The notes beneath the pieces were generated by a model, which saw nothing but the letters and a program-made list of their open reading frames with translations, searched no databases and was not told the DNA's origin. Position numbers and translations under genes: made by a program. Shown here in pieces: positions 18,965 to 27,747 of a stretch of DNA of 64,000 nucleotides. Numbering within the stretch: position 1 is the stretch's first letter; each line of letters opens with the position of its first letter. This stretch comes from Pseudomonas sp. PSB18 (GTDB taxonomy: Bacteria > Pseudomonadota > Gammaproteobacteria > Pseudomonadales > Pseudomonadaceae), in contig NZ_NOIN01000001.1 of NCBI RefSeq assembly GCF_014596565.1, positions 434,001-498,000 on the forward strand, written 5' to 3'.

Positions 18965-19444
18965 ATGAGCAAGGCAGACGAGCTGGCAGCCAAGCTGAGG
19001 CAAACCCGACAAAGCCGTGCCGATACGGATAACAACGCCGACCTGGCGATTGAACATTGGCCCGCCCAGGTCTACGAGCTGTATCACCAGATCGAAACCT
19101 GGTTGACGCCGGTCTGCGAGGCTGGCCTGACGATTCGGCGCAATCCCACTCACGTATTCGAAAGCCATTCCAGTGGTTCGACATACAACTACGCCATTGA
19201 CCAACTGCTGATGGAAGGGAACGGTCACCGCATCGAGCTTGACCCGATTGCCCGCTTCTCCTCTCACGGAGACGGCTGTATTGAGATCCACCTGAAGGGG
19301 CAGACACGTTGCCTTCTGCGAACCGTCGGCGAGCACGGCGAATCGCGGTGGCATGTCCAGTCGAACGGACAACCGCAGTCCGAGCCCTTGGCGCTGGATG
19401 AAGATGCGTTGCTTGCGCTGGTGGAGGAAGGTTTGGGGCTCTAA
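18965..19444 (+). CDS. Hypothetical protein
   Basis: A 159-residue soluble protein that I do not recognise. It is acidic, lacks a signal peptide or TM helices, and has a charged N-terminal helix followed by a predicted mixed alpha/beta core and an acidic Leu-rich tail (LDEDALLALVEEGL). AGGGAGCATCGAC is a good ribosome site before the ATG. Codon use and GC look like the surrounding chromosome, so it seems to be a resident gene. It converges on the small reverse-strand gene at 19455. Confidence 0.65.
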   Translation: MSKADELAAKLRQTRQSRADTDNNADLAIEHWPAQVYELYHQIETWLTPVCEAGLTIRRNPTHVFESHSSGSTYNYAIDQLLMEGNGHRIELDPIARFSSHGDGCIEIHLKGQTRCLLRTVGEHGESRWHVQSNGQPQSEPLALDEDALLALVEEGLGL

Positions 19445-19454
19445 TGCACGCGAC

Positions 19455-19733
19455 TTAATTGCTGGCTTGGGAGGATGACACGCCGCTGCCGAGTTCAGCG
19501 TCCGGCGCCTTCACTTGCGCCATCGACCGTCTCACCAGCATGTTCAAGGCGTTGTCGATCTCGTCGGCCGCGCCTTGTGCATGTTGGGCATTCGCCCAGC
19601 TCCAGTAGTGATCGGACATCAATCCGCCCACCGCCTGGGCACACAGCTCGTCGCTGCAGATACCCATTTTCCCCGCAGCAGCGATAACGGCCAGAAGGGC
19701 TTGCTCCAATTGGGCAATTCGTTCGCTAGACAC
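19455..19733 (-). CDS. Small hypothetical protein
   Basis: A 92-residue protein with a likely GTG start at 19733. The sequence is helical (SSERIAQLEQALLAVIAAAG...) with a Ser/Asp-rich tail, and resembles the small regulatory-looking proteins common in Pseudomonas genomes, but I cannot name a family. No convincing Shine-Dalgarno sequence is visible, so the start and the gene itself are moderately supported. Confidence 0.5.
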   Translation of the reverse strand: MSSERIAQLEQALLAVIAAAGKMGICSDELCAQAVGGLMSDHYWSWANAQHAQGAADEIDNALNMLVRRSMAQVKAPDAELGSGVSSSQASN

Positions 19734-19821
19734 AACTGATGGCTCGATAGATCACGAAAGCAGAGCTTACCAAGATATCAATAGGCCACCAACCGCAAAC
19801 GCTCAACGGTCACCTGATTGC

Positions 19822-21057
19822 TCAGCCACCCGCGGCGCCGAATGCCGCGGTGTTCGGCTCCGCTAACGACTCCCGAGCCGCAGCGCGGGCGGCCAGCATG
19901 GCCAGAATGGCGGCAATGCCCAGCACCGCCGCGCTGGTTTCGAAGGTCGCCTGGTAACCGTTCAGATCAAACAGGATGCCGCCGACCGTCGCGCCCGCCC
20001 CGATGGCGAGCTGGACGATTGCCACCATCAAGCCGCCTCCGGCCTCGGCATCGTCCGGCAGTGTCCGCGCCAGCCAGGTCCACCACCCGACAGGCGCGGC
20101 AGTCGCCACCAACCCCCAGAATCCCAGCAAGACGGTCGTGGCAATCACGGACGCTCCGAACCCCACCAGCGCAATGGCAATCGCGGCCATCAACAACGGG
20201 ACGATGATCAGGGTCCGATACAAGCCATTCTTCAGGAATGCGCCGATCAGGAAAGTGCCAAGGAAACCGGCAACGCCGATGATCAGCAACATGAACGAAA
20301 GCAGGGAGACGCTCACTTGGGTCACGCTTTCAAGGAACGGACGCAGGTAAGTGAACAACATGAACTGCCCCATGAAAAACGTGCTGACCGCCAACATGCC
20401 CCACGCAACCGGCGCCCGGCTCATCAACCTGAAGACATTGTTGCTGCCCTGTTTCGTCTGCGTGTGCCGGACCCACATTGTCGGCATCCGCAACAGCAGC
20501 CAGGCCAGGGCAATCGCAGCAACGGGCACAATGCAAAAAAATGCGCCACGCCAACCGATGATCGCCCCCAGGAAGCTGCCCAACGGCGCCGCCACCACCG
20601 TCGCCAGGGCGTTGCCGCCATTGACGATGGCCAAGGCACGCGGCAGATGATTGTCCGGCACCAGTGCCATGGCCGTGGCCGCCGACAGCGACCAGAAGCC
20701 GCCGATGGCCACCCCGATCAAGGCGCGTCCCACCATGAACGTCAGGTAATCAGGCGCCAGCGCGACCACTGTCCCGGAGAGGATCATCAGCATCGTCAGG
20801 CCCGACAACAGCCATTTACGGTCGACCCTGGCCGCAATCGAGGCAATGAACAGACTGGTGATCAGCGCGAAGGCACCGGAGACGGCAATGCCCTGGCCGG
20901 CCTGCCCTTCGCTGACATGCAGGTCCGCCGCGATCGGCGTCAGCAGGCTGACCGGCATGAACTCCGATGCTACGAGTGCGAACGCGGCGAGCGCCATGGC
21001 GAGCACGGCACTCCATGCGGGTTGGCCGTGTGATTTCGGCAAAGAGGTATCGGTCAT
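19822..21057 (-). CDS. MFS transporter, DHA1 family
   Basis: A 411-residue twelve-TM transporter of the SotB/YdeA-like sugar-efflux and drug-efflux branch. The opening (WSAVLAMALAAFALVASEFMPVSLLTPIAADL) is characteristic, as is the loop 2-3 region (IASIAARVDRKWLL). The ATG at 21057 is chosen because the first TM begins soon after it; an upstream frame to 21144 has no family support. It is divergent from an AraC-family gene, which probably controls it. Substrate is unknown. Confidence 0.87.
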   Translation of the reverse strand: MTDTSLPKSHGQPAWSAVLAMALAAFALVASEFMPVSLLTPIAADLHVSEGQAGQGIAVSGAFALITSLFIASIAARVDRKWLLSGLTMLMILSGTVVALAPDYLTFMVGRALIGVAIGGFWSLSAATAMALVPDNHLPRALAIVNGGNALATVVAAPLGSFLGAIIGWRGAFFCIVPVAAIALAWLLLRMPTMWVRHTQTKQGSNNVFRLMSRAPVAWGMLAVSTFFMGQFMLFTYLRPFLESVTQVSVSLLSFMLLIIGVAGFLGTFLIGAFLKNGLYRTLIIVPLLMAAIAIALVGFGASVIATTVLLGFWGLVATAAPVGWWTWLARTLPDDAEAGGGLMVAIVQLAIGAGATVGGILFDLNGYQATFETSAAVLGIAAILAMLAARAAARESLAEPNTAAFGAAGG

Positions 21058-21303
21058 CGAGTATGCATCCTGTCGCTGAGGTAAACGCTTTTGCTGAGCT
21101 GCAAGAGCAGGTCCGCTAGGGCACTGGGAAGAGCCCGGCAGCACACGCTCATTTCAGCGGTTATCTCTAGGCGACCGGTAGAGTATTTCTCTGTGATTCT
21201 TGCCCGATTCTGTGAACCTGCACGCGACATGTAGTCAGCGCTTCGCTTGGCGAGGTAATGTTCTGCCTAAAGCTATCAACCCAACCTGAAACCCGAGCAC
21301 ACC

Positions 21304-22206
21304 ATGACGACCCGGCGCACATCGTTGCAAGAGACACTCGCCGACAGCATTTGCGCGCGGGCCCGGCGAACGGGGGACTATGCAACATCGATCGCCGGCC
21401 TCAGCCTGTTTCGACGTGATGCCCCCGCTCCGCCTGCCATCTGCATGATCGAACCGAGCATCGTCCTCGTGGCCCAGGGTGCGAAACAACTGTGGCTCGG
21501 CGGCCAGGCCTATGGCTACGATGCCTCGCGATTCCTCATTACCTCGCTGGACCTGCCCGCCGATTCCGAGGTGACCCAGGCCAGCCCGGATCAACCCTGT
21601 CTAGGCTTGGTCTTCAAGCTCGACTTGCGCCTGGTCGCCGATCTGGTCGCACAGGGCAGCCCGGCCCCCGGTCGGGATCGCCCCGTCGGGGTCGGCGCGA
21701 ACATCGGCGCGTTGACGCCCGAGCTGCTGGCGCCATTCGTGCGCCTGCTGGGCCTGCTGGATGAACCCGACGCGATCCCGGTCCTTGCGCCACTGATCCA
21801 GAGGGAAATCCATTATCGACTGTTGACGAGCGAGCAGGCTGCCCGTCTGCGGCAGATCGCGTCCGTCGACAGCCAGGGCTACCGGATCGCCAAGGCCATC
21901 GACTGGCTGAAAGTGAACTACACCGACCCGATACGCGTGGAAGACCTCGCGGCGAGCGTGCAGATGAGCGGCCCCACGTTCCACCATCACTTCCGCCAAC
22001 TCACCGCGATGAGCCCGCTGCAATACCAGAAATGGCTGCGGCTGAACGAAGCGAAACGCCTGATGCTCAACGAACACATGGATGTGGCAAGCGCGGCCTT
22101 CAAGGTGGGCTATGAAAGCCCGTCCCAGTTCAGCCGCGAGTATGGCCGCTTGTTTGGTGCGCCACCCAAGCGGGATATTGCGGCGTTGCGAGGAAAGGAA
22201 ATCTGA
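21304..22206 (+). CDS. AraC-family regulator with AraC_N domain
   Basis: A 300-residue regulator with an N-terminal cupin-like AraC_N domain (about 20-170, with MIEPSIVLVAQGAKQLWLGG) and a C-terminal pair of helix-turn-helix motifs (about 195-290; VEDLAASVQMSGPTFHHHFRQLT and GYESPSQFSREYGRLFGAPP). Regulators of this subtype often activate a divergent MFS or oxidoreductase gene. The roughly 245-base gap to the MFS gene at 21057 should hold both promoters. Confidence 0.88.
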   Translation: MTTRRTSLQETLADSICARARRTGDYATSIAGLSLFRRDAPAPPAICMIEPSIVLVAQGAKQLWLGGQAYGYDASRFLITSLDLPADSEVTQASPDQPCLGLVFKLDLRLVADLVAQGSPAPGRDRPVGVGANIGALTPELLAPFVRLLGLLDEPDAIPVLAPLIQREIHYRLLTSEQAARLRQIASVDSQGYRIAKAIDWLKVNYTDPIRVEDLAASVQMSGPTFHHHFRQLTAMSPLQYQKWLRLNEAKRLMLNEHMDVASAAFKVGYESPSQFSREYGRLFGAPPKRDIAALRGKEI

Positions 22207-22217
22207 CTTGATCCATT

Positions 22218-22309
22218 GTGACGAGGGAGCTTGCTCCCGCTGGGCTACGCAGTAGCCCCAGAATTATGGGAGCGCTGCGCACCCCAACGGGAGCAAGCTC
22301 CCTCGCCAC
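22218..22309. repeat. REPIN of a second REP class
   Basis: Inverted arms GTGACGAGGGAGCTTGCTCC and GGGAGCAAGCTCCCTCGCCAC flank a GC-rich centre. The core GAGGGAGCTTGCTCCCG differs from the three other REPINs, so two REP families are active in this genome. Confidence 0.85.
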
Positions 22310-22314
22310 GACAT

Positions 22315-23802
22315 TCACTTCACCCCTTGCAAGCGGCTGTCAGTCTTTTCCGCCAAAGCAATGCACTTCAGCGCCAGGATCATCGTCGGGTCCACCAGCG
22401 CCACCGTGTGCCCATTGATTTCAAACGCCTCGCCGTGTTCGAGCACCAGGGGCAGCTCCGTACACCCCAGGATCAATACACCTGCCCCCAGTTCGCACAG
22501 ATGCTCGGCCGCCAGCAGCAACTGCTCCTTGCAAAGCCCGTCGGTGAAACCCGCCTTGATTCCCCGCGGCCCGTAGATGGCGTCCATGACCATGGCCTGA
22601 TAATCGATCCCCGGCGTCAGGATCTGCAGCCCGGCGCGGCATGCGACCTGGTGATAGACCTGGCTCTGTATCGTGCCGGAAGTCGCCAGGAGCCCGATGA
22701 CCTTCCCCGCCCCGTGCCGGTGCAGGATCCATCCCACCGTCTCGCTCAACATGTTCACGATGGGCACCCGCAGGTTCGTCTGGATGCGTTCGACAAAGGC
22801 ATGGGCGGTGTTGCAGGGAATCGCGATGGCGTTGACGCCCGCGCTTTCGAGGCGTTTGCAGGTGGCATACATCGCCAGGGTCGGATCGGTTCCTCCCCGC
22901 AGCAGGCTGGCCGTCCGATCCGGTATCTGCGGGTTCTGCTCGACCACCATCCTGATGTGGTCCTGGTCCCTGTCCGCCGGGGTATGGGCCACCACCTTGG
23001 CCATGAAATCCACCGTGGCGGCGGGCCCGACACCGCCCACGATGCCCAGTTTGAAGGTCGGTCGACTTGGCGGTGTTCGCTGCTGCGTCGCGAAGTCAGC
23101 GTAGATCGAGTTGATGTCCAGCACGGCCATGCCCCGTCGCTGCAGATCGGCGCAGACCAGTGAAAGCTCGGTCATGCCGGGCAAGATCGCCGTCGCCCCC
23201 TGGGCCCGCAGCGACAGACATGCCTGATGCAAGGCCTCCAGCGGCGCGCCCTCCAGGTGACCGTCCTTGATGCCGTCGAGGCCGTACATGGCCTCCATCA
23301 AGTTCGATTGAGCCTCGGCGTCGGGGTAGACGATCCGGAAGTCCTGCGAGAAATACCGCTCGAACAACCCACAGTGGCGCACGAAGTCGGAGGCAATGAC
23401 ACCCAGCGTCGCCCGGGGCTGGACAGTGCCCCTGACGTACCAGGCCAGGGCCGCCATCATGTCCAGCACCACAATGCCCAGCTCATCCTGGATTTCAGCG
23501 CGGAAGGTATGGCTGGCGAAGCATGGAAGCATCACCGCGTCGAAACCATTTTCCTCGAACGACTTGCACACCTGGAACACATAGAACTTGCGCGACGTCA
23601 TGCTCGCATTCGTGTCCAGGGGCAGCAGCACGTCCTTGAACGGGTGCTGCTCGACCAGGAAATGGTAGCGACCCTGATCCTCGAGCACCGCCCTGGACTT
23701 GAGCAGCTTGTAGAACAGATCGCCACCGGCCAATGAGCCAAGCCCGCCGATGATGCCCAGCTTCCGAACCGCAGGCGCCTGCTGTTTCGCTTTCACCTTC
23801 AT
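22315..23802 (-). CDS. Tandem-domain Asp/Glu racemase-like protein
   Basis: A 495-residue protein made of two aspartate/glutamate racemase-type units, each starting with a GIIGG/GIVGG motif (LGIIGGLGSLAGG at about 15 and LGIVGGVGPAAT at about 252). Single-domain relatives are about half this length. The C-terminal unit keeps both catalytic cysteines, Cys330 (IPCNTAH) and Cys447 (LGCTELP). The N-terminal unit keeps Cys94 (LPCFASH), but the second is replaced by Met210 (LPGMTELS), so it can hardly racemise by the two-base mechanism. AGGGAG precedes the ATG, 11 bases after the symporter gene, so the two form an operon. Substrate is probably an acidic amino acid. Confidence 0.85.
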   Translation of the reverse strand: MKVKAKQQAPAVRKLGIIGGLGSLAGGDLFYKLLKSRAVLEDQGRYHFLVEQHPFKDVLLPLDTNASMTSRKFYVFQVCKSFEENGFDAVMLPCFASHTFRAEIQDELGIVVLDMMAALAWYVRGTVQPRATLGVIASDFVRHCGLFERYFSQDFRIVYPDAEAQSNLMEAMYGLDGIKDGHLEGAPLEALHQACLSLRAQGATAILPGMTELSLVCADLQRRGMAVLDINSIYADFATQQRTPPSRPTFKLGIVGGVGPAATVDFMAKVVAHTPADRDQDHIRMVVEQNPQIPDRTASLLRGGTDPTLAMYATCKRLESAGVNAIAIPCNTAHAFVERIQTNLRVPIVNMLSETVGWILHRHGAGKVIGLLATSGTIQSQVYHQVACRAGLQILTPGIDYQAMVMDAIYGPRGIKAGFTDGLCKEQLLLAAEHLCELGAGVLILGCTELPLVLEHGEAFEINGHTVALVDPTMILALKCIALAEKTDSRLQGVK

Positions 23803-23813
23803 GGCGCGGCTCC

Positions 23814-25106
23814 CTACACAACCGGAACCGGTTCGGATCGAGACCGGACAGGGGCAGCGTCACAGTCCTCGACCGTCTCCTCGTGAGCTTCGGATTGAGC
23901 GACCACTGCTGTTGCGATGCTGTTACCCACCACGTTGGTGGCCGTGCGTGCCATGTCCAGGAACTGGTCGATGCCGATGATCAGCAACAACCCCGCCTCG
24001 GGAAGATTGAACATCGGCAATGTGGCCGCGACCACGACGACCGAGGCCCGTGCCACGCCGGCCATGCCTTTGCTGGTGATCATGAGCGTCAGAAGAATCA
24101 ACATCTGCTGAGTGAAACTCAGGTCAATGTTGTAGGCCTGGGCGATGAACAGGATGGCGAAGGCCTGGTACATCATCGAGCCGTCCAGGTTGAACGAATA
24201 CCCCAGGGGCAACACGAAGCTGGACACCCGCTTGGGCGCGCCGAACTTCTCCAGCGCCTCGATGGTTTTCGGGTAGGCGGACTCACTGCTGGCAGTGGAA
24301 AAGGCCAGGAGAATCGGCTCGCGGATGAGTTTGCCGAGCCGGAACACGGAACGTCCGAGGAACAGGTAGCCGGCACCGAACAACAGCGCCCAGAGGATCA
24401 GGATGCCCAGGTAGAACTCGCCGATCAGCTTGCCATAGTCGACCAGCAGGCCGAGCCCCTGGGTGGTGATGGCCGAGGCAATGGCGGCGAACACGCCAAT
24501 CGGCGCGAAGGCCATGACGTAGTCAGTGATCTTGAACATCACCTTCGCCAACTCTTCGATAGCGTCTGTGACCCGAGTGAAGCCCGCCCGCTTGACGCCC
24601 GCCAATGCGAAGCCAAAGAACAACGAAAACACCACGATCTGCAGGATCTCGTTGTTCGCCATGGCTTCGGCAATGCTGCGGGGGAACACGTGGCCGATGA
24701 AGGCCTTGAGACTGAAATCACCCGTATTGACCGGCACCGCGGCGGTCGCATGTTGCGCGACGTCCAGGTTCAGCCCGGCCCCCGGCTGAAACAGATTCAC
24801 CAGCCCCATCCCGATCAGCAGCGAAACGATTGACGCCGTCACGAACCACGCCATCGCCCGGGCACCGATGCGCCCGACGGAACGGGAGTTGCCCATACTG
24901 GCGATACCGCCGACCAGGGTCGCGAACACCAGGGGGGCGATGATCATCTTGATCATGCGCAGGAAAATGTCGGTGACCATCGAAAAGTAACCAGCGATCT
25001 CCTTGGCGCTTTGCTCGCTCCCTGCGAAATGGTGACAAGCCCAACCCACCAGCACGCCCAAGGCAATGCCCATTGCTATTCGACGTGGGAGCTTATTCTT
25101 CTTCAC
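23814..25106 (-). CDS. Dicarboxylate/acidic amino acid:cation symporter (DctA/GltP family)
   Basis: A 430-residue inner-membrane carrier of the DAACS family. Visible landmarks are the serine-rich re-entrant loop (AFSTASSESAYPKT), the NLDGSMMYQAFAIL unwound TM7 region and ARTATNVVGNSIAT in TM8. Likely substrates are aspartate, glutamate or C4-dicarboxylates. I prefer the GTG at 25106, which has GAGGA upstream, over a TTG at 25148. It is first in an operon with the racemase-like gene and divergent from a LysR regulator, suggesting a regulated uptake-and-conversion unit for an acidic amino acid. Confidence 0.88.
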   Translation of the reverse strand: MKKNKLPRRIAMGIALGVLVGWACHHFAGSEQSAKEIAGYFSMVTDIFLRMIKMIIAPLVFATLVGGIASMGNSRSVGRIGARAMAWFVTASIVSLLIGMGLVNLFQPGAGLNLDVAQHATAAVPVNTGDFSLKAFIGHVFPRSIAEAMANNEILQIVVFSLFFGFALAGVKRAGFTRVTDAIEELAKVMFKITDYVMAFAPIGVFAAIASAITTQGLGLLVDYGKLIGEFYLGILILWALLFGAGYLFLGRSVFRLGKLIREPILLAFSTASSESAYPKTIEALEKFGAPKRVSSFVLPLGYSFNLDGSMMYQAFAILFIAQAYNIDLSFTQQMLILLTLMITSKGMAGVARASVVVVAATLPMFNLPEAGLLLIIGIDQFLDMARTATNVVGNSIATAVVAQSEAHEETVEDCDAAPVRSRSEPVPVV

Positions 25107-25286
25107 GGTGTTGTCCTCAAGTAGTTCTTGGAGTTTTTTACTTGGCAAGCTCGATTCTAAGGAGCGGCTCGGACGAGATGATGAGTAATCCAGCTACCTT
25201 CATGCGCTTTCGGAATAGTTATGCGAAGGACGCGCTGGGCCGGGTAGTTGCAACGTAAACTGGCGCATCTTTACGGGAGATCGGAC

Positions 25287-26195
25287 ATGCAACTCAAATG
25301 GCTGGATGACCTGCTGGCGATCGCCGAGTGGAAGAACTTCTCCCGCGCCGCCGAAGTCCGTTGCGTGACCCAGTCGGCCTTGTCACGCCGTATCCGTTCA
25401 CTCGAAGAGTGGGTGGGGGTCAAGCTGGTAGACCGTGGTACCTACCCCGTCCAGCTGACAGCGGCGGGCATCACCTTTTGCGAGGAAAGCCGGGACGCAC
25501 TGGCCGGCCTGCTGCGGTTGCGTTCGACGTTGCGCGACGTGGAGCGTATGCCGGGCCGCTCCATCCAGATCACCGCGGCCCACAGCCTCTCGATGACCTT
25601 CCTGCCGAAATGGCTCTCCCAGTTCCAGCAGCACAACGAACAGTTCAACGCCCGGGTCGTCGCCGCCAATATCCATGACGCCGTCATCGCCCTCGAAGAA
25701 GGCAACTGCGATTTGATGATGGTGTATCACCATCCACTCGCCCCCATCCTGCTGGACGCCGAACACTTCGGCAGCCTGACCCTCGGCCATGACGCGTTCA
25801 TCCCCTTGTGCGCCCCCAATGCCAAAGGCGCCCCGCTGTTCCGCCTGCCAGGCCGCGCCGGCAAACCGGTGCCCTACCTGGCCTACACCGCCACCACCTT
25901 CCTGGGCCGCGTCGCCGACATCGTCATCAAGAACGGCCCCGCACCAACGGCACTGGAGCGTTGCTACGAGGCCGACATGGCGATGCTGCTGATGCGCATG
26001 GCGGTCGAAGGCTATGGCGTGGCCTGGTTGCCGCAGAGCGCGGTGGCCGATGAATTGGAGCGAGGGTTGTTGGTCAGGGCTGGAGGACAGGAATGGAGCA
26101 CGCAGCTGGAGATTCGCTCGTACTGTGCGATCGCCAATCGGAATCCGACGATGCGCAAATTGTGGAAGACGTTGGAGGGGGCTTCGTTGCGCTGA
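25287..26195 (+). CDS. LysR-family regulator
   Basis: A 302-residue LysR-type regulator with an N-terminal winged HTH (about 1-60; AEVRCVTQSALSRRIRSLEEWVG) and a substrate-binding domain. The ATG at 25287 has GGGAG upstream; a TTG-type start at 25248 would add 13 residues. It is transcribed away from the symporter-racemase operon across about 180 bases and is the obvious candidate to control it, probably with an acidic amino acid as inducer. Confidence 0.87.
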   Translation: MQLKWLDDLLAIAEWKNFSRAAEVRCVTQSALSRRIRSLEEWVGVKLVDRGTYPVQLTAAGITFCEESRDALAGLLRLRSTLRDVERMPGRSIQITAAHSLSMTFLPKWLSQFQQHNEQFNARVVAANIHDAVIALEEGNCDLMMVYHHPLAPILLDAEHFGSLTLGHDAFIPLCAPNAKGAPLFRLPGRAGKPVPYLAYTATTFLGRVADIVIKNGPAPTALERCYEADMAMLLMRMAVEGYGVAWLPQSAVADELERGLLVRAGGQEWSTQLEIRSYCAIANRNPTMRKLWKTLEGASLR

Positions 26196-26333
26196 TCGGT
26201 TGGCTTTCGCTCCCGCGCCACTACAGATCTCCTTCGCGGATTACAACCTTTAACAATTTTGTCCCGGTAGAAACCTAAACACATTCAAGAACAAGCCGAT
26301 AGGTTTCAAATACCCATCCTCCAAGGATTGAAC

Positions 26334-26822
26334 ATGATTAACCTCGATGCCCAGCGCTCCAGTGCTCTCCCACTCTCCACGATCAGCGTAGAACCCAGGA
26401 AGTCCACGGATGAAGTGGCACAGGCGCCTGCGAACAAATCGTCTGCCGGTACGCAGGTTGAGGGGGTGAAAGTATCGCTGTCCGGCGTCGGACTTCAAAA
26501 ATCGGCGAATGACCGCGCGGCCAATGCCAACAAGGACATTGAAGAAAGCGGGTTGCCCGATCAGGTGCAGAAGATCCTGAAAATGATTCGGGAGTTGAAA
26601 CAGAAAATCCAAGAAAAGCAGTCAGAAATGCAGGCACTTATGGCCGACCAGAGTATGTCCCCGGAAACCAAGCAGACGAAAATCGGTGCGTTGCAGGCCA
26701 CGCTCTCGACACTCACCGCCAGCCTGATGACAGCGAGCGCCTCCCTGGAAAAATTGAGCAAGAATGGAAGCCTGTCTGCCGCCCAGGTACAACAAGCCGC
26801 CAAGCTGGCCATGAAAAGCTGA
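26334..26822 (+). CDS. FlxA-like coiled-coil protein
   Basis: A 162-residue hydrophilic protein. Residues about 1-70 are Ser/Ala-rich and disordered; residues about 75-150 form a coiled coil (QVQKILKMIRELKQKIQEKQ), matching the FlxA-like family. Function is not established; FlxA in E. coli is expressed with flagellar genes. AAGGATTGAAC precedes the ATG at 26334. No flagellar or secretion genes are nearby. Confidence 0.65.
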   Translation: MINLDAQRSSALPLSTISVEPRKSTDEVAQAPANKSSAGTQVEGVKVSLSGVGLQKSANDRAANANKDIEESGLPDQVQKILKMIRELKQKIQEKQSEMQALMADQSMSPETKQTKIGALQATLSTLTASLMTASASLEKLSKNGSLSAAQVQQAAKLAMKS

Positions 26823-26832
26823 ATCCGCTTCT

Positions 26833-26852
26833 CGGGGGATTCCCATCCCCCG
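26833..26852. terminator. Convergent hairpin
   Basis: CGGGGGAT-TCCC-ATCCCCCG is a perfect eight-base stem between the FlxA-like gene and the convergent LysR gene. There is no T-tract, so termination strength is uncertain. Confidence 0.45.
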
Positions 26853-26853
26853 C

Positions 26854-27741
26854 TCAGAGCTTTCCTTCGTAGTACTGGGCCATGTGATCAACAAACACTC
26901 GGACCTTGAGGGGCAAGTTCCGGGCGTGGGGATACAGCGCATAGTAGTGTCGCGTGCCCAGGGTGTACTCCGGCAGAATCCGCACCAACCTTCCCTTCAG
27001 CAGATCGTCTCGTACCGTCGCCAGGGTAAACGCCGCGATCCCCCCGCCTGACAAGGCGCACGCGTGCAAGGCGGTGATGGTGTCCGTATGAAAGGCGCTG
27101 TTGCAATCCAGCGTCATTGTCTCCCCTCCTTCGCTGACCAATGACCATTGGGCAGCCGACGCATACGTCAGCAGCCGGTGCTGATTGAGTTCAATGGCAT
27201 TGCGAGGAAGACCGTACTTGGCTACATAGCTCGGCGCTGCCACCAACACTTGCGCTGACGCGCCGAGCAAACGGGCGACAAGGCTGCTATCGGCCAACGA
27301 CCCGCAGATGCGCAATGCCACATCGACCCCATCGGCCACCAGGTCGACAAGGGGATCGGAGCACGACAAGTCGACCTGGATGTCTGGATAGCGCTGCTGG
27401 AAGGCCGGCAACCAATGGGCCAGTTCCAACGTACCGGTTACCAGCGGCACGCTGATTCGCAGCAGGCCGGAGGGACACTCCTGCTCCAGGGTAGCGGCGC
27501 GGGAGGCGGCCTCGACGCGGTCCAGGATATCCACGCAAGCCGCGTAGTACCTTTCGCCGGCCGCGGTCAGGCTCATGTGCCGGGTATTACGATTGAGCAA
27601 ACGCACGCCCAAGGCACTTTCCAATTGCTGCAAGTGCCGCGATACCGAGGAATGAGTGGTGTCCAGCCGCTCCGCTGCGGCTGAAAACCCTTGGGACTCC
27701 ACAATGCAACGGAACACGCCCATGGCGAGCATCTGATTCAT
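26854..27741 (-). CDS. LysR-family regulator
   Basis: A 295-residue regulator of the CrgA/DmlR-like branch: N-terminal HTH (FSAAAERLDTTHSSVSRHLQQLE, about 18-42) and effector domain. It lies six bases after the stop of the exported cysteine hydrolase gene on the same strand, so they are probably co-transcribed. Its targets are unknown; the hydrolase operon itself is one possibility. Confidence 0.87.
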   Translation of the reverse strand: MNQMLAMGVFRCIVESQGFSAAAERLDTTHSSVSRHLQQLESALGVRLLNRNTRHMSLTAAGERYYAACVDILDRVEAASRAATLEQECPSGLLRISVPLVTGTLELAHWLPAFQQRYPDIQVDLSCSDPLVDLVADGVDVALRICGSLADSSLVARLLGASAQVLVAAPSYVAKYGLPRNAIELNQHRLLTYASAAQWSLVSEGGETMTLDCNSAFHTDTITALHACALSGGGIAAFTLATVRDDLLKGRLVRILPEYTLGTRHYYALYPHARNLPLKVRVFVDHMAQYYEGKL

Positions 27742-27747
27742 ATCGAC

